A stretch of DNA of 26,075 bases from DASPKT01 sp035627915. Lineage in GTDB: Bacteria > Pseudomonadota > Alphaproteobacteria > Azospirillales > Azospirillaceae. Location: contig DASPKT010000047.1 of the NCBI GenBank assembly GCA_035627915.1, positions 1 to 26,075 on the forward strand. The letters run 5' to 3'. The notes under the pieces are model-generated. The model worked only from the letters and a program-made list of their open reading frames with translations. It made no database searches and was not told the DNA's origin. Every line of letters starts with the position of its first letter. The first letter of the stretch is position 1. The translations under genes were made by a program, and so were the position numbers. Positions 22,748 to 26,075 of this stretch are shown one piece after another.

Positions 22748-24157
22748 TCAGATGTGGATCGGCCGGCCGTCGACCGCCAGGGCGGCCTCCTTGACCGCCT
22801 CGGTCAGGGTCGGGTGGGCGTGGCTGGTGCGGGCGATGTCCTCGGCCGAGGCGCCGAACTCGATGGCGAGCGCCAGCTCCTCGATCATGTCGCCGGCGTG
22901 CGCGCCGATGATGTGGGCGCCCAGCACCTTGTCGGTCCTGGCGTCGGCCAGGATCTTCACGAAGCCGTCGGTGGCCTGCATGGCGCGCGCGCGGCCGTTG
23001 GCGGTGAAGGGGAACTTGCCGACCTTGTAGGCGACGCCCTCGGCCTTCAGCTGCTCCTCGGTCAGGCCGACCGCGGCCACCTCGGGCCAGGTGTAGACCA
23101 CGCCGGGAATGGCGTCGTAGTTGATGTGGCCGCTCTGGCCCGCCATCACCTCCGCCGCGACCACACCCTCCTCCTCCGCCTTGTGGGCCAGCATCGGGCC
23201 GGCGATGACGTCGCCGATGGCCCAGATGCCGGGCACGTTGGTGCGGAAATGGTGGTCGGTCTTCACGCGCTTGCGCTCGTCCAGCTCAACCCCGGCCTGC
23301 TCCAGCCCCAGCCCCTCGGTGTAGGGGCGGCGGCCGATGGCGACCAGCACCACGTCGGCCTCCACCGTCTCCGCCTGGCCGCCCTTGGCCGGCTCCATGG
23401 TCAGCTTCACCGTATCGCCCGACGCGTCGGCGCCGGTCACCTTGGTGCCCAGCTTGAACTTGATGCCCTGCTTGCCGAGGATGCGCTGGGTATGCTTGGA
23501 CAGCTCGCCGTCCATGCCGGGCAGGATGCGGTCCAGGAACTCCACGACCAGCACCTCGGCGCCCAGGCGCTGCCAGACGGAGCCCAGCTCCAGCCCGATC
23601 ACGCCGCCGCCGATCACCACCATCCGGCCCGGGACCTTCTCCAGCTCCAAGGCACCGGTGGAGGAGACGACCCGCTTCTCGTCGATGGCGAGGCCGGGCA
23701 GCGGCGTCACGTCGGAGCCGGTGGCGATCAGGATGTTCTTCGTGGCGACGGTCTCGGTCGAGCCGTCCTCCTTGGTCACCAGCACCTGGCCCGGCGCCTT
23801 GATGGAGCCCCGGCCGTGGAAGCGGGTGACCTTGTTCTTCTTGAACAGGAACTCCACCCCGCCGACGTTGGAGGCGACCACCTGGTCCTTGTGCTTCATC
23901 ATGGCGGGCAGGTCGAGCTCCACCCCCGACACCTTCACGCCGAAGCCGGCCAGGCTGTGCTTCGCCTCCTCGTACTTCTCGCTGGCGGTCAGCAGCGCCT
24001 TGGAGGGGATGCAGCCGATGTTGAGGCAGGTCCCGCCCAGGGTCTTGCGCATCTCCACGCAGGCCGTGCGCAGGCCCAGCTGGGCCGCGCGGATGGCGGC
24101 CACGTAGCCGCCGGGGCCGCTGCCGATGACGACGAGGTCGAATTGGGTGTCCGACAT
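22748..24157 (-). CDS. lpdA: Dihydrolipoyl dehydrogenase (E3)
   Basis: A 469-residue FAD enzyme that re-oxidises dihydrolipoamide in the 2-oxoglutarate and pyruvate dehydrogenase complexes and the glycine cleavage system. The FAD site is VVIGSGPGGYVAA (residues 9-21), the redox disulfide is C44-C49 in GGTCLNIGCIPSKALL, the NAD site is VVIGGGVIGLELGS, and the catalytic His/Glu pair (H448, E453) is in HAHPTLTEA. All are intact. No E1 or E2 gene is adjacent, so its partner complex cannot be told from context. Divergent from the chemotaxis receptor gene with a 292-bp gap. Confidence 0.97.
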   Translation of the reverse strand: MSDTQFDLVVIGSGPGGYVAAIRAAQLGLRTACVEMRKTLGGTCLNIGCIPSKALLTASEKYEEAKHSLAGFGVKVSGVELDLPAMMKHKDQVVASNVGGVEFLFKKNKVTRFHGRGSIKAPGQVLVTKEDGSTETVATKNILIATGSDVTPLPGLAIDEKRVVSSTGALELEKVPGRMVVIGGGVIGLELGSVWQRLGAEVLVVEFLDRILPGMDGELSKHTQRILGKQGIKFKLGTKVTGADASGDTVKLTMEPAKGGQAETVEADVVLVAIGRRPYTEGLGLEQAGVELDERKRVKTDHHFRTNVPGIWAIGDVIAGPMLAHKAEEEGVVAAEVMAGQSGHINYDAIPGVVYTWPEVAAVGLTEEQLKAEGVAYKVGKFPFTANGRARAMQATDGFVKILADARTDKVLGAHIIGAHAGDMIEELALAIEFGASAEDIARTSHAHPTLTEAVKEAALAVDGRPIHI

Positions 24158-24289
24158 GGAAACGTTCCGTCCTTGAGCTGTGGCCCCTTGGGATGCGGGC
24201 TCGTGGGTGCGGCCGCCGGACGCGGTCCGGGGAAGCCGCGCCTGTTATGGCAAGGCGCCACTTCCCTGGCAACCGGCGCGGGCGCACTC

Positions 24290-24340
24290 CCAGCCCTTCC
24301 GGCGCCGCAGGGCACGCCCTCATCCGCTTGGAAGGGCTGG
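24290..24340. repeat. Nested inverted repeat in the lpdA / chemotaxis receptor gap
   Basis: CCAGCCCTTCC (24290-24300) and GGAAGGGCTGG (24330-24340) are perfect 11-bp complements. Inside them AGGGC-AC-GCCCT (24309-24320) forms a second small hairpin. No T-run follows on either strand, so this is not a standard terminator. It lies over 100 bp from both start codons and could be an operator or a leader RNA structure. Confidence 0.6.
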
Positions 24341-24406
24341 CTTCTGCCGGTTGGGGTAATGACTCCTCCACGGGTTAGGCGCACCATTCCCTGATGGAAC
24401 GATAAC

Positions 24407-24431
24407 GGCCCGGCGGCGCGCCGCCCGGGCC
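24407..24431 (+). promoter_or_regulatory. GC-rich hairpin in the leader of the chemotaxis receptor gene
   Basis: The core GGCGGCGCGCCGCC is a perfect palindrome, extended by GGCCC and GGGCC with one bulged base. It lies 18 bp before the start codon at 24450, just before the GGGAGGCAGGGAG ribosome binding region, so it could affect translation. Confidence 0.4.
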
Positions 24432-24449
24432 CGCAGGGAGGCAGGGAGC

Positions 24450-25868
24450 ATGGCGGACGCAAGCGTCGCGGCGACCGCGGTCGCGTCGGGCACCCGGGAG
24501 GCGGCCATCGCGGAGATCGCCCGCGAGGTCGGCAGCCTGGGGGTGGAGATCGCCGACGTGACCGGCCACGTCGAGGACGTCAGCGCCCGGGTGGCCGAGC
24601 AGGCCCGCGTCTTCGAGGAGCTGCGCCGCGAGGCGCACGGCATGACCGAAGGCAACCGCCGCGTGGTGGAGGCGGCCAGGACCGCCCGCGGCGTCTCCGC
24701 CCGCGCCCGCACCGAGGTGGAGACCAGCCGTGACCAGGTGGAGCGGGCGCTGGGCGACATCCGCGACCTCACCGGCGCCGTCGCCGCCATCGAGAGCCAG
24801 CTGTCGGGCCTGCAGGACGCGCTGGCCCGGGTCGGCAAGGTGGCGCAGGAGATCAACGCCATCGCCAAGCAGACCAACCTGCTGGCGCTGAACGCCACCA
24901 TCGAGGCCGCCCGCGCCGGGGAGGCCGGGCGCGGCTTCGCCGTCGTGGCGACGGAGGTCAAGGCGCTCGCCAACAAGACGGCGGAGGCCACGGCCGAGAT
25001 CGACGCGACGCTGAAGCAGCTGACCGACCAGTCGCGCCAGCTGATGAGCCAGAGCGCCGCCGGCATGGCCAAGGCCACCTCCGTGCGCGAGGACACCAAC
25101 CGCATCGGCGAGGTCATGCGCACCGTCGCCTCCGCCATGGCCGAGGTCGACCGGGAGGGCGAGAACATCGACCGCGCCGCGACCGAGATCGGCGACAGCA
25201 TCGGCGCGGTGGACAGCCGGATCGAGGATCTGGCCGGCGGCGTCGCCCAGTCCAGCGGCAGCCTGAACCAGGCCAAGGACCGGCTGGCGAGCCTGCTGTC
25301 GGCGGGGGAGCGGCTGATCGGCGCCACCGCCGGGCTGGACGTGGAGACCGACGACACCCCCTTCATCCGGGCCGCCCAGCAGGCCGCGGCGGCCGTCTCC
25401 GCCGTCTTCGAGCGGGCGCTGGCGGAGGGCCGCATCACCGAGGCCGACCTGTTCGACGAGGACTACCGGCCGATCCCGGGCAGCAACCCGCAGCAGGTCC
25501 TGGCCCGTTTCACCGAGCTGACCGACCGGGAACTGCCCGCCATCCAGGAACCGGTGCTGTCGCTGTCCGACCGGATCGCCTTCTGCGCCGCGGTCGACCG
25601 CAACGGCTACCTGCCGACGCACAACAGGAAATTCAGCCAGCCGCAGGGCGACGATCCCGTCTGGAACGCCGCCAACTGCCGCAACCGCCGCATCTTCGGC
25701 GACCGCACCGGCCTGTCGGCGGGGCGCAGCCAGCGCCCGTTCCTGCTGCAGACCTACCGCCGCGACATGGGCGGCGGCAGCTTCGTGCTGATGAAGGACG
25801 TGTCGGCGCCGATCACCGTGCATGGCCGCCACTGGGGCGGCTTCCGCATCGGCTTCAAGGTGAGCTGA
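24450..25868 (+). CDS. Soluble methyl-accepting chemotaxis protein with C-terminal sensor domain
   Basis: A 472-residue receptor without membrane segments, therefore cytoplasmic. Residues about 15-300 are a long coiled coil with the highly conserved hairpin tip (EINAIAKQTNLLALNATIEA, continuing through AGEAGRGFAVVATEV, 134-170) that binds CheA and CheW. The sensor is at the C-terminus (about 302-472), the reverse of common receptors. It contains YLPTHN (387-392), LLQTYRRDMGGG (432-443) and GRHWGGFR, a module found at the ends of many soluble receptors, probably a Cache/PAS-like fold. The ligand is unknown. Start has a strong ribosome binding site. No che genes are near. Its last 14 bp overlap the convergent partial gene. 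Confidence 0.92.
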   Translation: MADASVAATAVASGTREAAIAEIAREVGSLGVEIADVTGHVEDVSARVAEQARVFEELRREAHGMTEGNRRVVEAARTARGVSARARTEVETSRDQVERALGDIRDLTGAVAAIESQLSGLQDALARVGKVAQEINAIAKQTNLLALNATIEAARAGEAGRGFAVVATEVKALANKTAEATAEIDATLKQLTDQSRQLMSQSAAGMAKATSVREDTNRIGEVMRTVASAMAEVDREGENIDRAATEIGDSIGAVDSRIEDLAGGVAQSSGSLNQAKDRLASLLSAGERLIGATAGLDVETDDTPFIRAAQQAAAAVSAVFERALAEGRITEADLFDEDYRPIPGSNPQQVLARFTELTDRELPAIQEPVLSLSDRIAFCAAVDRNGYLPTHNRKFSQPQGDDPVWNAANCRNRRIFGDRTGLSAGRSQRPFLLQTYRRDMGGGSFVLMKDVSAPITVHGRHWGGFRIGFKVS

Positions 25869-26075
25869 CGCCGGCGGACTGACCGCGCTCAATGCCCTTG
25901 ACGATCGCCGGCGGCACCACATTGTGCTGCTGCGGAAATCCCCGCTCCCACAGATAGATTGCCAGATCGAGCGTGTTGTCGGCGACGCCGAAGCGCACGA
26001 CTTTGCCATTGCTGATCGTGAGCAGCAGCGTCTCGACACTGGTTCCGCGCCGGCCGGTCGGCGCCACGCCGAAGA
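25855..26075 (-). CDS. SnoaL-like / ester cyclase family protein (C-terminal part only)
   Basis: The frame is open to the right edge (reading FGVAPTGRRGTSVE) and continues to TGA at 25855, giving about 73 residues. An in-frame GTG at 26067 exists, but the frame and homology run on beyond it, so the true start is probably outside. The pattern FGVAPTGRR ... ISNGKVVRFGVADNTLDLAI resembles the last strands of SnoaL-like NTF2-fold proteins (APTGRxV ... xxxGKIVEHW). Family assignment is by eye and uncertain. GC is near 58% over 25921-26040 against about 70% in the neighbouring receptor gene, which suggests a recent origin elsewhere. Confidence 0.6.
   Translation of the reverse strand, partial: FGVAPTGRRGTSVETLLLTISNGKVVRFGVADNTLDLAIYLWERGFPQQHNVVPPAIVKGIERGQSAGVSSP

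Overview
The window is a gene-dense stretch of chromosome at roughly 70% GC (hand counts give about 70% in ordinary coding sequence). Every identifiable core gene points to an alphaproteobacterium: a plant-type GshA, the rsmE-gshA pair divergent from ubiA, a METTL20-type ETF lysine methyltransferase, a DUF484-xerC pair beside a short transaldolase and priA, and an E3-type lpdA. The GC level and gene content would suit a Rhodospirillales/Azospirillaceae-like genome, but genus-level placement is inference. I see no tRNA, rRNA, CRISPR array, prophage or insertion sequence.

Layout. 1-1283: the start of an SDR oxidoreductase, divergent from a LysR regulator with a clear dyad operator on its promoter. 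1297-5512: glutathione synthesis (gshA) with rsmE on the minus strand; divergent ubiA and a METTL20-like protein methyltransferase on the plus strand. 5509-7322: a small cupin and a class III adenylate cyclase whose N-terminus looks like a decayed PD-(D/E)XK nuclease fold (minus). 7456-10193: ubiD and a DUF3616 protein (plus). 10210-12618: an exported retropepsin-like protein, divergent from a TldE/PmbA protein. 12622-14568: three small exported glycine-zipper proteins on the minus strand; two are tandem paralogues with His-rich N-termini. 14701-17570: a PPOX flavoprotein downstream of priA (minus). 17843-21286: transaldolase, DUF484, xerC and corA (plus). 21287-21621: a non-coding gap with a 194-bp double-hairpin repeat. 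21622-24157: a peptidoglycan-binding/lytic enzyme converging on lpdA through a terminator. 24450-26075: a soluble chemotaxis receptor with a C-terminal sensor, then a lower-GC fragment of a SnoaL-like gene.

Functionally this is mostly housekeeping: ubiquinone synthesis (ubiA, ubiD), glutathione synthesis, ribosome modification, replication restart and chromosome dimer resolution, central carbon metabolism (transaldolase, E3) and magnesium transport. The METTL20-like enzyme adds a link to electron-transfer flavoprotein. The accessory parts worth a second look are the cyclase with the nuclease-like sensor, the His-rich glycine-zipper cluster, the two-lobe protease with one apparently dead lobe, the peptidoglycan hydrolase without a signal peptide, and the palindromic repeat. 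I found no convincing multi-gene undescribed system; the most unusual single gene is the cyclase fusion.
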